Shown piece after piece: positions 8,594 through 19,163 of a DNA stretch of 64,000 nt. The DNA is taken from NCBI GenBank assembly GCA_027493875.1, contig JAOSJX010000012.1:124001-188000 (forward strand), written 5' to 3'. Made by a program: the position numbers and the translations under genes. Position 1 is the first letter of the stretch. Each line of letters begins with the position of its first letter. The notes beneath the pieces are model-generated. The model was given only the letters and a program-made list of their open reading frames with translations, was not told the origin of the DNA and made no database searches. The stretch comes from Deltaproteobacteria bacterium. GTDB lineage: Bacteria; Lernaellota; Lernaellaia; JACKCT01.

Positions 8594-9466
8594 TTGCGCC
8601 GAATTCCGCGCGTCATTCTGGTGCTTTGGCTCGCCGCGACGTTCGCGTCGTTGCCGTCGTGCGGACGGATGTTCCGCGCGAAGCCGATGCAATCGAGCGA
8701 CGACGTCACGGTCGTCAACGACATCGTCTATTACGACGGCAAGGCCGCCGACCGCGGGCGGCACATGCTCGATCTTTATCTGCCGAAGAACGCCAAGAAT
8801 CCGCCGACGCTCGTGCTGGTGCACGGCGGCGCTTGGTTTACGGGCAACAAACGATTTCTCGGGCCGCTGGCGTTCGCCCTGGCGCAGCACGGCATCGCGG
8901 TGGCCACGCCGAATTACCGGCTCACGCCGCGCGTTAAGCATCCCGGCCATGTCACCGACGTGGCGCGCGCGATCTCCTGGGTGAAGAAAAACGCAGGCCG
9001 TTACGGCGCGGACGACAAAACGATTTTTCTCTCCGGTCACAGCGCGGGCGGCCATCTCGTGGCGCTCGTGGCGCTGGACGATAAGTATCTCAAGAAGCGC
9101 GGCATCGATCCGGACAAGGACATTGCCGGAGTCCTGCCGATCTCCGGCGTGTACGTCATCAACGATCCGATCACCGAGGCCGCGTTTACCGACGACAAGT
9201 CCGTCTGGCGCGACGCCTCCCCCATGGCGCACATCCACCGCGGCGCGCCGCCGTTTCTCGTGCTGCACGCGGAAAATGAGATGCAAGGAAAGATTCCGCT
9301 CGTCGAGCAGGCGGAGGATTTTGTGAGCGCACTGCGTTCGAAGGGTGTGGAATCGGATCTCGTTGAAATCAACAACTCCGATCACACCACCATCGTGCGT
9401 GACCTGAACGGTCCCGCCGCCGACACGCTCGACGCGCTCGTCGAATTCATCGAACGGCACGGGTGA
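8594..9466 (+). CDS. Exported alpha/beta hydrolase, carboxylesterase type
   Basis: Probable secreted or membrane-tethered esterase of the BD-FAE/esterase-lipase group. Seen: a hydrophobic N terminus (VILVLWLAATFASLPSCG) whose Leu-Pro-Ser-Cys is a possible lipobox, the oxyanion HGGAW, the nucleophile elbow GHSAGGH (Ser), and a C-terminal Asp/His pair (HAENE region and NNSDHTT). About 290 residues. The TTG start at 8594 is favoured by the strong GGAGGAG Shine-Dalgarno sequence at 8580-8586 with 7-base spacing. The frame is intact. Substrate unknown; no obvious operon partner. Confidence 0.85.
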   Translation: MRRIPRVILVLWLAATFASLPSCGRMFRAKPMQSSDDVTVVNDIVYYDGKAADRGRHMLDLYLPKNAKNPPTLVLVHGGAWFTGNKRFLGPLAFALAQHGIAVATPNYRLTPRVKHPGHVTDVARAISWVKKNAGRYGADDKTIFLSGHSAGGHLVALVALDDKYLKKRGIDPDKDIAGVLPISGVYVINDPITEAAFTDDKSVWRDASPMAHIHRGAPPFLVLHAENEMQGKIPLVEQAEDFVSALRSKGVESDLVEINNSDHTTIVRDLNGPAADTLDALVEFIERHG

Positions 9467-9658
9467 TTGTTTTCGCGCGGCGAACACCGGCCCGCTTTTC
9501 GAAAATTCGTCGGTGCCGACGCGATGGGCTGGCCGGTACGATCCACGATTCCTGACAAGGACGATCTAACCTATAATGGATTGGAACGCGACGCGTTTTG
9601 CAAAACGATCGGCGCCTGAGCCTCGACGGCGCCTGACGTGTTTGGAAAGGAGACCACC

Positions 9659-9871
9659 GTGGAGACGAGAACGTATTCCGCGATTGTGCATCGGGAAGGA
9701 GATTTGTTCGTCGCGACGTGTCCGGAAATCGGAACCGTCAGCCAGGGCGAAACGCTCGACGAAGCGCTCTCGAATCTCACCGAAGCGACCGAGCTTTATT
9801 TGGAGGAGTTTCCGGCGGAAGAATCCACGCGGGCTTTCTTGACGACCTTCGAAGTCCGCGCCCATGCCTGA
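9659..9871 (+). CDS. hicB: HicB family antitoxin
   Basis: Antitoxin of a type II HicBA module; HicB proteins bind HicA and repress their own operon. Seen: 70 residues of the partial RNase H-like HicB fold, with TYSAIVHREGDLFVATCPEI, the GETLDEALSNLTEATELYLEE helix, and a short C-terminal strand TTFEVRA. No C-terminal ribbon-helix-helix extension is present, as in the short UPF0150 members. GTG 9659 is chosen because AAAGGAG (9646-9652) is six bases upstream, although the frame stays open to 9638. Its last 8 bases overlap the hicA start, so the order is hicB-hicA. Confidence 0.85.
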   Translation: METRTYSAIVHREGDLFVATCPEIGTVSQGETLDEALSNLTEATELYLEEFPAEESTRAFLTTFEVRAHA

Positions 9872-10091
9872 ATTACGGCAGGTCTCCGGAAAACAGGTTG
9901 TTGCCGCGTTGCGAAAGCTCGGTTTCGAGCAGGCGCGGCAATGAGGCAGTCATGTTGTCATGAAGAAAGTTACGACGGTTTCCGTCGTCGGGTGCGTCGT
10001 TCCGATGCACAAACAGCTCGCCATCGGAACGATAAAGGGCATCTTGAAGCAGGCCGGCATTGAAAAAGAAGAATTCCTCGAACAACTCTAG
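9864..10091 (+). pseudogene. hicA: HicA family mRNA interferase toxin, interrupted by an in-frame TGA
   Basis: Toxin half of the module; HicA is a small dsRBD-like ribonuclease. Reading straight through from ATG 9864 gives MPELRQVSGKQVVAALRKLG, FEQARQ, then TGA at 9942-9944, then GSHVVMKK and a normal ending KGILKQAGIEKEEFLEQL with TAG at 10089. The family motif is RQxGSHxxM, normally RQRGSH; the stop sits exactly where CGA (Arg) would be, so a C-to-T change explains it without any frame change. The catalytic His of GSH lies after the stop, so the truncated product should be inactive. 75 codons, the normal size. Confidence 0.8.
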
Positions 10092-10168
10092 TCTTTCTTC
10101 TCTTTGAGCAAAATTTGTTTTTGGAATGAGTTGGGTCGAACGGAGAATTGACGCGAATATGTTTCCGA

Positions 10169-10531
10169 TCATCCCTGGCGATCGACCAGAATCCCAATGG
10201 CGCGATGGCCGCGGGCGATCTGGTCGACTTCGTCGTAGAACATCGCCTGGAAGGGGATGCGCGAGCGCCAGGTGGAATGCGTGGTGAGAGGGCGCTGTTC
10301 GACGGTGGCGACGGACATGCGGGGAAAGGCGGGAACGCGGCCGCGCGGCATGTCGTTCGGATCACCGCCCGTGGCGACATCACCGTGCGCGATCGTCAGG
10401 CCGGCGAAACCGGACGCCCGGCCCCGCGCCGGAACGACCGGTTTGAGAATGTCCTGTCCCTGAAACGGGACGACCGCGCCAACCGTCAATTCTTCACCTA
10501 ACCACCGAAACGGGGGACGGCCGAATCCCAT
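10169..10531 (-). CDS. Hypothetical protein
   Basis: Not recognised. 120 residues with codon use like the neighbouring genes (third positions mostly G or C), which argues it is a real gene. It begins MGFGRPPFRWLGEELTVG and has notable segments VVPARGRASGFAGLTIAHGD and FYDEVDQIARGHRAIGIL. No signal peptide, membrane helix or known motif is visible. It is convergent with hicA (77-base gap) and starts 178 bases from the end of gspN, in an AT-rich stretch (about 10560-10690) that could carry its promoter. Start codon uncertain. Confidence 0.55.
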   Translation of the reverse strand: MGFGRPPFRWLGEELTVGAVVPFQGQDILKPVVPARGRASGFAGLTIAHGDVATGGDPNDMPRGRVPAFPRMSVATVEQRPLTTHSTWRSRIPFQAMFYDEVDQIARGHRAIGILVDRQG

Positions 10532-10709
10532 CCCCAGTAAGACTCAACCGCTTATTTAACCCATCGACCCGCATTCAGCGCAAGCCTTTTTTTTTTGCGA
10601 TTCCGGCTCGGTTAGCCATCGAAATGGTATAAATAATTGAAGTTATAGGGATATTGCGGTCGTAATTTTCTCGAAACAGTAACTTATTTAACAATTAGTG
10701 GCGAGATTT

Positions 10710-11630
10710 CTACCGGACTTTGATGCTGGGCTTCGAGAGGGGGCCGTTGATTTTGATGTTGTACCAGCCGTCGTCGTCGGGTGATTGCAAGAACGCGAGC
10801 TCCTGGAATTTGTCCATGAGCTTCTCGGAGGGCTTGGCTTTCAACGTGACCGCGATACGGCTGCTTTTCATTTTTTTCGGCCAGCGTAATGCGTCCGACC
10901 ATGGAGACCGACAGGTTATCCGCCTCGAGTTCCCATTCCTCGATCGTGAACCCCGTTGACCGGAAATCCAGCTTGATCGAGCTTGGCTTGAAGTTGACGT
11001 CGGGAATTTCATTGCCCAGGACGCGGGCCTGCGTGATCTTCATGCCGTCGATGTAGAGATCGAGATCTCCCTGATTGTTCCGGCGGTTCTGGCGGTCGAA
11101 ATACAGGCTGAAGTGGCCCGAGATGCCGCCCGCCAGATTCATCTCGCCGTAATCTTCAATGAGTTTGGCGAAATTGTATTTCTGAAGATCGAGGTCCTGA
11201 AGTTCACCGCCATGGCCGCGCGCCCCGCGCTGCGTTGTTCGTAAACGCCGGAAAATCCGCCGCCGTAGGCCACGAGGTCGTAGTCGACGATGACGCGTCC
11301 GCGAAAAACCGGCAAAAGGTGAAGGCGGAAGCGCGCGAGGTCGATATCGGCGATGATGCGCATCGGATCCTGCGCCGAGGTCATCCGAACGCCGCGAACC
11401 TCCATGCCGCTCATCCGCAGCGGCGAGAGCGACGCCACCGTGACCTTGGAGCCGGTACGGGCCTCGATTTCCGTAATCGCGAGGTTTTTGATGGTGTCGA
11501 AGGGGAAGGTCAGATAGAAAGTAATGAAGAAGAAGGCGCAGAAGACCGCCGCATAGAGCAGCGCCTGTTTGGGCTGCACGTTCCTGGCCGCGGCGATAAG
11601 CTGCTGGAAAATCCGCTTCAACATTGACAA
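10710..11630 (-). CDS. gspN: GspN-type / AsmA-like inner membrane protein, two frameshifts
   Basis: Resembles the deltaproteobacterial type II secretion protein GspN, related to AsmA: one N-terminal membrane helix and a large periplasmic beta-rich domain. Seen: helix ALLYAAVFCAFFFITFYLTF, the characteristic FPFDTIKNLAITEIEARTGS, SLSPLRMSGMEVRGVRM, a middle part with DLDLQKYNFAKLIEDYGEM and GGISGHFSLY, and an end with INGPLSKPSIKVR. Frame breaks near 11210 and in the T-run 10871-10877. About 305 residues. No other gsp gene is in the window, so the secretion-system role is inference. Confidence 0.7.
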
Positions 11631-11738
11631 TCCTTCCCCGAACGGGACACTCTTCTAACACAGGGCCGCCGGTTGCGCCAAGGCGGGACGATCGGAGCGC
11701 CCATCCGCGTATCGACACGGCGAAGAGAGGGTTGGTTT

Positions 11739-12525
11739 ATGACGAAAAGACGCCTGGTTCCGTGCCTCCTGATCGCCACGCTGATGCTGTCATTCCCCGC
11801 GTTCGCCGAAGACGACGACGACGACGATTTCTTCGCGCGGGAGACCCGGACGCCGGCGGACGGCGGGGCGTACCTGACGATCGGCTTTCAGGGCATGATG
11901 CTCGATACGGACCGGCTGACGGCGAAGATGGCGGGCACCGATCCGTTCCGCCGCGTCACGGGCGGCCTCGAGACGGAATTGCATTTCTACGGGCACGGCG
12001 CGGGTATTTTCGGTGTGAGCAGCGATTTTTGGGCCGCGGAAACCGAGGGACCCGACAACGGCGTGGATGTGACGCTCCGTAGTTGGAATATTCTCCTTGA
12101 TATGGGGACGGATCTCGTGGCCGGCGACGCCGGAGCCGTTTCGACCGTCGTAGGACTCGGCTACGGACAAAACCGCATGGATATCGACGGCGATTTCCGT
12201 GCGGTCGATCTCAGCGATCCGGATCTGCCGTCCGGGCGCGGCAAGGCAACGCTTCGCCAGGAAGGCTTTGTGGGCGACATTTCGTTGCGCGCCGATCACC
12301 GCCAGTCGAAATACAAGGGAAAAAAGCGTCGTTCCTTTGGGTTTCCGGCGTCAGCGTCGGATACCGCTTCGGTTTTTTCTCCAAATGGCAGCGCGGCCGC
12401 GACCAGATCTCCAACGTGCCGTACGTCAATCAAGACCTGTTGTACATGGCGTTTCATTTCGGGCCGGGGATTGGTTTTACGCGCACGGGGCGGAGGAATA
12501 CGACGAGAGCGGCGCGCCGTATTGA
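11739..12525 (+). CDS. Outer membrane beta-barrel-like protein, two frameshifts
   Basis: Probable small outer membrane protein; function unknown. Seen: signal peptide MTKRRLVPCLLIATLMLSFP ending AFA, then an acidic EDDDDDDFF start of the mature protein, and alternating beta-strand-like segments with glycines (GGAYLTIGFQGMMLD, ELHFYGHGAGIFGVSSDFW, VVGLGYGQNRMDIDGDF). The frame breaks in the A-run 12320-12325 and near 12467; the joined end reads FGFFSKWQRGRDQ and later WFYAHGAEEYDESGAPY. About 260 residues. ATG 11739 has AGAGAGGG upstream. Divergent from gspN across 108 bases. Confidence 0.65.
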
Positions 12526-12735
12526 CGCGGCGTGTCATCGACGTCACAATCCCGCCGGTCCGGGCTCCACGTGGCGTGACGCCGCTCCCGAAAAATTTGC
12601 GAACGCCACGCCGCGCGTGTTAAAAGTAGAGGTTCTGATTCGGGGCTCCCTCCGTCCGGCTGAAGCGGCACACCGACCAATTCATGACCGGGAGAGATCG
12701 CATGAAGCGCATGCGCGCTTCATGCCGTGGTGAAT

Positions 12736-15700
12736 ATGGACCGTAACCGTTTGGAAAATTGGGCTTTTCCGCTCGGGCGCGAGCGCGACGCGTGCGGCGT
12801 CGGCGCCGTGTCGGTGGGGCGGTCGGGCGTCGGCCGCCTGCCGCTGGACCTCGCCCTGCGGGCGGTGGGCAATTTCGAGCACCGCGGCGCGTGCATGCCG
12901 GACGGCACCGGCGACGGCACCGGGTTTCTCATGGACATTCCGGGCGAGTTCTTCGCGCGGGAAATCCGCCGCGCGGCGCCGGAGGTGGACGCCGGTTTCA
13001 TCGCCGGCGACGGGTGGGGCGTGGCGACGTTGTTCATGCCGCGCGACCTGGACGCCGAGCGCGTCGACACGGTGATGAGAAAAGCCTTTGGGACCATGGG
13101 CATTACCGCGGTGATGACGCGCGAGGTCCCGATGCGCGAGGACTTCCTCGGCGTCGCCGCGCGCCGGGCCGCGCCACGTATGACGCAGACGGTGATGCGT
13201 TGGGAGGAACGCGACGACAAGATGGCCACGCTGCGCTTTCTGTTCATGGCGCAGCGGCGGTTGGAAGAGGCGTTCAGCGCCGAAGGTCTGCCCGTCTACA
13301 TCACGTCGTTCTCGGACCGCACGCTAGTCTACAAGGGCATGATGGACGGGCGCCAATTTCCGTTCGTGTTTCCCGATCTGTACGACGACCTGTTCACGGT
13401 GCACACGGTGGTATTTCACCGGCGCTTCGCGACCAACACCATCCCGAACTGGAATATGTGCCAGCCGTTCCGCTTGCTGTGCCACAACGGCGAGATCAAC
13501 ACGATCGAGAACAACCGCCACGCGGTGCACATCTGGGAGCGTTACGTGCGTTCGTGCGGGCTGTTCGACGCGGACTGGCCGGCGAGCGCCATCGTACCGG
13601 GCCAATCCGACAGCGCGGATCTCGACGGCGCGGTGCAGGCGTACCACGCGGAAGGACGCTCGCTCGCGTATACCGTCGCGATTCTCATGCCGCCGTCGTG
13701 GGAAAACCGCGTGCGCAATCTTTCGCCGGAGATGAAGGCGTTCTTCGAGTTCCACAAGCGCGCCCTCGGCGGGCTGGGGGCGTGGGAAGGCCCGGCGGCG
13801 ATCGTCGCGTACGACGGCCATCAGCTTGTCTGCTCGCTGGACCGGATGGGGCTGCGTCCGCTGCGCGTGAGCCACAGCCAGGACGGCGTTTTCATGGCGT
13901 CGTCGGAGAACGGCATTTTCGAGCATCACCCGAGCGAGATCACGTACCGGCACCAGCTCACGCCCGGCGACATCGTGCGTTTCAATCTCGATTCCGGGCA
14001 AATCGTGCCGTCCGCGGATGTTTATTTCGAAGTCATCCGCGAGACGTCGCCGAAACTCGGCACGACCTTTCGCGAGACCAACGCGCGGCAGATCCGCGGC
14101 CCCGCGCTTTACGGCATGGCCGACGAGGAAACGCATCCCGACCTCGCGTATTTCCGCGGGCGGCTCGGGGCGTTTCTGCGCGCGTACGGCTGGGATTCGA
14201 AGCTCAAGCAGGAGAGCACGGACCACCTGATCGACGTGGGCAAGGAAGACATCTATTGCATGGGCTTCGACCGCGCGATGCCGTTTTTGTCGGTGGACGG
14301 CCCGCCGCTCTACCGCTTCTTCCTGCAGCGGTTCGCGCTGGTGACGAATCCGCCGATCGACCCGTACCGCGAAGGGCGGGACATGTCGCTGGTCACTTAC
14401 CTCGGACGCATGCCCGACGTTCCGCCGCGCACGAGCCCGGCGGAAATCATGAACTTGCGTTTGAAATCGCCGGTTCTCACGGACCGGACGGCTCTGGAGA
14501 TTTCGTCCGCCGAGGATATACCGGCGCGGACGATCGATTTGTCGTTCCAGGCCGGGAACGCGGGCGACGCGATGCGCGCGGAACTCGACCGCGTGATCGG
14601 CGAGGGCATGGCCGCGGCGCGCGACGGCGCGCACGTGCTGCTGCTGTCGGACAAGGGCGCGTTCGCCCGGCGCCGCTGGCCGCTGCCGGCGACGCTGGCC
14701 ACCGCGGCGCTGAACGACCGGTTGACGGAAGAAGGCTTGCGTCCGCTGGTGAGCATCGTAGTGCAGTCCGGCGAAATCGGCGAAGGGCACGATGTCGCGG
14801 TGCTGCTCAGCCTCGGCGCGAGCGCCGTTCACCCGCATGCGCTGTTCCGCTATGCCGCGGAGCGCGCGCGGCGCCAAGGCCGCCCCGTGGGCGCGGCGAT
14901 CCGCAACGTGCTCGAAGGGCTCGAAGAGAGCCTGCGCAAGATCATGTCGAAGATGGGCATCGCGACGATTCAAGGCTACCAGGATTCGTGCCTGCACGAA
15001 GCGGTCGGCCTGGGGCCGGACGTGATGGCGTATCTCAAGCGCGTGCCGTCGCGCATCGGCGGGCTCGGCTTCGACGAACTGGCCGACGATCTTCGCCACC
15101 GCTGGCGCCATGCGGCGGCCCTCGACGAGCTTCCCGAATACGATTTCGACGAGCGCACCTACAGCGATCCGATGCGTTTCGCGCTATGGGAAGTTGCGCT
15201 CAGCGGCGAGGCGCGCGATTGGCGCCGCTACCAGCGCGTGACGGATGCGCGGCGGCCCAGCGTGATCCGCGATTTGCTGACCATCGAAACGCCCGAAAAC
15301 GCGGAGCCGACCGAGCCGCTGCCGGGGCCGCACATTTTGCGCGAATGCGTGGTGACGGGCGGCATGTCGCACGGGGCGCTGACGCGCAACGCGCACGAGG
15401 CGATCGCGTGGGCGTGCAACGATATCGGCATGCTTTCCAACAGCGGCGAGGGCGGCGAAGACCGCGCGCGCAACCGCAACGGCGCGCGGTCGTCGATGCG
15501 CAGCCGCATCCGGCAGGTGGCCACCGGTCGCTTCGGCGTCGACGCGGAATATCTCGTGAACGCCGACGAGATTCAGATCAAGATGGCGCAGGGCGCGAAA
15601 CCGGGCGAGGGCGGCCAGCTCATGTCGTCGAAGGTGACGCCGGAGATCGCGGCGCTGCGCTATTGCCGGCCGGGCATCAATCTGATCAGTCCGCCGCCGC

Positions 15701-17295
15701 ATCACGACATTTATTCCATCGAGGATCTCAAGCAGCTCATCTACGACCTGCGCGCGATCAACCCGGACGCGAAAGTGTCGGTCAAGCTGTGCGCCGTGAC
15801 GGGGATCGGGACGATCGCCGCGGGCGTCGTCAAGGCCGGCGCGGACATCATCGAAATCGACGGGCTCGAAGGCAGCACCGGCGCGTCGCCGCGCTCGTCG
15901 CTGGAGCACACGGGCCTGCCCACGGAGCTCGGGCTGCGCGAGGTGCATCTCGCGCTGTCGGACCTCGGCATCCGCGATCTCATCGTGCTGCGCGCGGGGG
16001 GTGGCGTCAAAACGGAGACCGACGCGGTCAAATACATGCTGCTCGGCGCGGACCAGATCGCCATCGCCACCGCGCTGATGATTGCGCAGGGGTGTGTGCA
16101 CTGCAATTTGTGCCATACGGGAACGTGCCCGACGCTCATCGCCGGCTCGCTCAACAAGCGCGCGGTCTATCCGGGATCGGGCGAACACGTGAAGCGGTTT
16201 CTGCTCGCGTTCGGCGCGGCGATCGCCGATCAGGTCGCGCGGCTCGGTTTTTCCCATCCGCGCGAGTTGCGCGGTCGCGTGGATCTGCTGCGTCCCAAGA
16301 CGCGGGAGGAGATCGCGCGCAACCTTCAGCCGGTGTACGGCCTCGATCCCGAGCGCCTGCTCGCCCGCGCGGAGAAGGTCGATCTCTCCTTGTTCACGAC
16401 GCTTCCGCCCGCCGTTGCGCGCGACGCGGTGACGGACCGCAGCCTCATCGACAATTTCGACCACAGCGTGCTGCGGATGCAGCTCGATGACGCGGAATTG
16501 ATGGCCGCCATCGACGAAGGCCGCGGACTCGAGCGCCATTTCACGCTGCAAAGCTGCAATTCCGTCGACTTCTCCGTTCCGGCCGCGCACCTGCATCGCG
16601 AAACGGTGGGGACGCAACGGTTGGCCGAAGGACCGCGGCGTCGTGCATTTCGAGACGGAGGGAACCGCGGGACAGAGTTACGGCGCGTTCTGCCTGGACG
16701 GCTTGCATCTCACGCACCACGGCTCGTGCAACGACTGGCGTCGGCAAGGGCATGAGCGGCGGACGCATCGTCGTCGCACAGCCGCCGGGATTTAAAGGAC
16801 GGTCGTGGCAGACGACGCTCGTCGGCAACACGGTGGCGTTCGGCGCGACCGGCGGCAAACTCTTCGTGCAGGGCCGCGCGGGCCAGCGCCTCGGCGTGCG
16901 CAATTCGGGCGCGACCATCGTGTGCGAAGGCGCGGGACGGTATGCCTGCGAATACATGACGTCGGGCGTCGCCGTTTTTCTCGGTCCGGTCGGCGAACAC
17001 ATCGGCGCGGGCATGACCGACGGCAAGATTTATCTTTACGATCCGGACGCCGCGCAGGACGCTCGGTTCACGATCGACGACCGCAGCGTCGCCGTGACGA
17101 ACGCCAGCGAGGATGAGCTCTATCAGGAACTGCTGCCGCTGCTCGACGAGTACCTGATTCTGACCGGGTCGCTGCGCGCGTCGCAGGCGCGGCAGAACCT
17201 GTACGATTTCATCAAGATCATTCCCGTCGCCGCCGTCGCCGAGGAAATGCGGCAGAAGCTGGCGATGGACCTCCGGCGCAACGATCGCCGGATAG
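12736..17295 (+). CDS. gltB: Glutamate synthase large subunit, two to three frameshifts
   Basis: Makes two glutamates from glutamine and 2-oxoglutarate. Seen in order: class II glutamine amidotransferase with the nucleophile Cys in RDACGVGAVS and the EHRGACMPDGTGDGTG loop; the central domain; the FMN/synthase domain with GGMSHGALTRNAHEAIA, GEGGEDRARN and GEGGQLMSSKVTPEIA; the 3Fe-4S cysteines in CVHCNLCHTGTCP (16099-16137); and the C-terminal GxGxG helix with TEGTAGQSYGAF, GKGMSGGRIVVAQP and GERxGxRNSGA-like GQRLGVRNSGATIVCEGAG. Breaks near 16590 and 16742, perhaps a third near 17270-17290, so the exact stop is uncertain. About 1500 residues as in the family. gltD starts within 10 bases, an operon. 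Confidence 0.95.
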
Positions 17296-17302
17296 GAAGA
17301 CG

Positions 17303-18667
17303 ATGCCCCGGATCGACGACGATCATCCGCATTCCGAGGGAGGCCGGTGGGCACCGCGCCTGGACCCGGAGCAGATCTACCGGAACTTCGAGGAGATCCG
17401 CCCGCCGCTGTCGCCGGAGGAGGCGATTTTCGAGGCGGAGCGGTGCATGTATTGCGAGTACGACGTGCCGTGCATGCGCGGTTGCCCCACGAAAATCGAC
17501 ATCCCCCAATTCATCAAACAGATCGCGGACGGCCAGCCGGAAGACGCCGCGCGGACCATTCTCGACGCCAATATCTTCGGCGCGGTGTGCGCGCGGGTGT
17601 GTCCGGTGGAAAAACTCTGCGAGAACCTGTGCATCTGCAACACGCTGCACAACAAGCCGATCCCCATCGGCAAGCTGCAACGTTACGCGACGGACCGCCT
17701 GATGAAAAAGGCGAGCTGCCGTTCGCGCGCGGCGAACGCACCGGAAAAAAAGGTGGCCGTGGTCGGCGCGGGACCGGGCGGCGTCAGCGCGGCGTTTGAG
17801 CTGTCGCGCCGCGGCCACGACGTGGTCATCTTCGAAAAAGAGCGGGAGGCGGGCGGGCTCGACCGCTTCGGCATCGCGGAATACAAAATCGGATCGCCTT
17901 TCGTCCAGGCGGAACTCGACTACCTGCTGCAAATCGGCGGCGTGGAGCTGCGCACGGGCCGCGAGCCGATCGGCGCGAAGGCGCTCACGCAACTGCTGCG
18001 CGACTACGATGCCGTGGTGCTCGCCATCGGTCTCGGCGCCACGCGCGCGCTCGGCATTCCGGGCGAAAACGCGAAGGAGGTCGTCGACGCCCTCACGTTC
18101 ATCCGCCGGATCAAGACGACGCCCTTGCCGCGCGTCCCGGTGGGCGACCGGGTGATCGTCATCGGCGCGGGCAACACGGCCGTGGACGCGGCGACGCAGG
18201 CGAAGCGGCTCGGCGCCTCCGACGTGACGGTTGTTTACCGCGGCGGCAAAAACCGCATGAAATGCACCGATCACGAATACGAAATCTCGCTCGACGACGG
18301 CTGCCGGTGGATTTTCAACGCGGAGCCCGTCGAGATTTTCGAGGAGAACGGCCGCGTCGCCGGCGCGCGTTTTCGCAACACGTCGGGCGAGGGCGACGAA
18401 TTTTTCGAGCTGCCGTGCGATCACTTCATCAAAGCGATCGGCCAGGTGCCGCACGCGTGGCTGAGCGACGTGCCGGACCTGAAACTCTCGTCCGGCGGGA
18501 CGATCGTGGTCGATCCCGTCTCGTTCATGACCAGCGTGCGCGGCCTGTTCGCCGCGGGCGATATCGTGATCCAAGCCAAAGAAGTCGTGAACGCGGTCTA
18601 CGAGGGAAAACGCGCGGCGCTGTCGATCGACGGCTGGCTGAGTTACGGCAAATCCGAAATTTTCTGA
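17303..18667 (+). CDS. gltD: Glutamate synthase small subunit, NAD(P)H/FAD, Fe-S
   Basis: Feeds electrons from NAD(P)H to GltB. Seen: the N-terminal 4Fe-4S domain with CMYCEYDVPCMRGCPTKIDI and CARVCPVEKLCENLC, FAD-binding VAVVGAGPGGVSAAFELSRR, the nucleotide-binding VIVIGAGNTAVDAATQAKRLG, YRGGKNRMKC and the C-terminal SVRGLFAAGDIV. 454 residues, intact frame. Two FAD/NAD motifs and eight or more cluster cysteines make the call firm; the same fold recurs in the sulfite reductase fusion at 22268-25645. It follows gltB directly. Confidence 0.94.
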   Translation: MPRIDDDHPHSEGGRWAPRLDPEQIYRNFEEIRPPLSPEEAIFEAERCMYCEYDVPCMRGCPTKIDIPQFIKQIADGQPEDAARTILDANIFGAVCARVCPVEKLCENLCICNTLHNKPIPIGKLQRYATDRLMKKASCRSRAANAPEKKVAVVGAGPGGVSAAFELSRRGHDVVIFEKEREAGGLDRFGIAEYKIGSPFVQAELDYLLQIGGVELRTGREPIGAKALTQLLRDYDAVVLAIGLGATRALGIPGENAKEVVDALTFIRRIKTTPLPRVPVGDRVIVIGAGNTAVDAATQAKRLGASDVTVVYRGGKNRMKCTDHEYEISLDDGCRWIFNAEPVEIFEENGRVAGARFRNTSGEGDEFFELPCDHFIKAIGQVPHAWLSDVPDLKLSSGGTIVVDPVSFMTSVRGLFAAGDIVIQAKEVVNAVYEGKRAALSIDGWLSYGKSEIF

Positions 18668-18668
18668 A

Positions 18669-19057
18669 TTACGCGCGAAGGGTCCGCAGAAATTCGCGGA
18701 GTTCCGTCTCGACGGTTGACGGGCCGACGACGAGACGCACCCCCGCGTTTTCGAGCGCGTCCTCGTCGGCCGACAGATCGGGACCCGCGGCGACGAGGGG
18801 AATATCGTCCGCGCCCTGCGCGGCGAGCGTATCGCGCAACGCGGCGACGGCCTTCGCCTGACCGGCGATTGTCCAAAGAATAATTAGGCCGACGTCTTCC
18901 TGAATCGCGATCCCGGCGAGGATGCGCGGCTCGAAGTGTTCGCGCGTCACCACGACTTCGCACCCGGCGTCGCGCAGCGCTCGCGCCGTCTTCTTTCCTC
19001 TCGGCTTTCTTCGACGTCGCCGAGATGCGCCATGAGAACGCGGATCGTCGGGTCCAT
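18669..19057 (-). CDS. Stand-alone cobalamin-binding-like domain protein, one frameshift
   Basis: Resembles the small B12-binding subunit/C-terminal domain of methylmalonyl-CoA-type mutases (about 130 residues, Rossmann-like). Seen: MDPTIRVLMAHLGDVEESR, ARALRDAGCEVVVTREHF, AIQEDVGLIILWTIAGQ, LRDTLAAQGADDIPLVAAG and ENAGVRLVVGPSTVETELREF, which follow the family order. The usual DxHxxG cobalt-ligating motif should lie at GDVEESR; no His is visible there. A frameshift near 18995-19003 divides the gene. Start at 19057 is supported by GAGGAG seven bases upstream. No mutase partner is in the window; it may be a degenerate or regulatory member. Confidence 0.65.
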
Positions 19058-19163
19058 GCGGTGCTCCTCGCCGGCGGGACGAGAGCGAATGTACGGGCGG
19101 CGGCGCGGCATGGCAAGGCTTCCGCCGGTGTGTTAATTTGTTCCGCCATTTCGGACCGGACGA

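Noticed and set aside
9942..9944. TGA in hicA as selenocysteine or recoded stop
   Set aside because: Position demands Arg and other genes in the window end at TGA; nonsense substitution is simpler.
13324..15111. Long minus-strand open frame of about 595 codons opposite gltB
   Set aside because: Arg/His-rich shadow of a GC-rich gene; gltB on the plus strand has all family motifs.
12759..16490. Plus-strand open frame of about 1240 codons overlapping gltB
   Set aside because: Arg-rich out-of-frame shadow with no recognisable motif.
15184..16617. Minus-strand frame of 477 codons opposite gltB
   Set aside because: Antisense shadow; composition lacks domain patterns.
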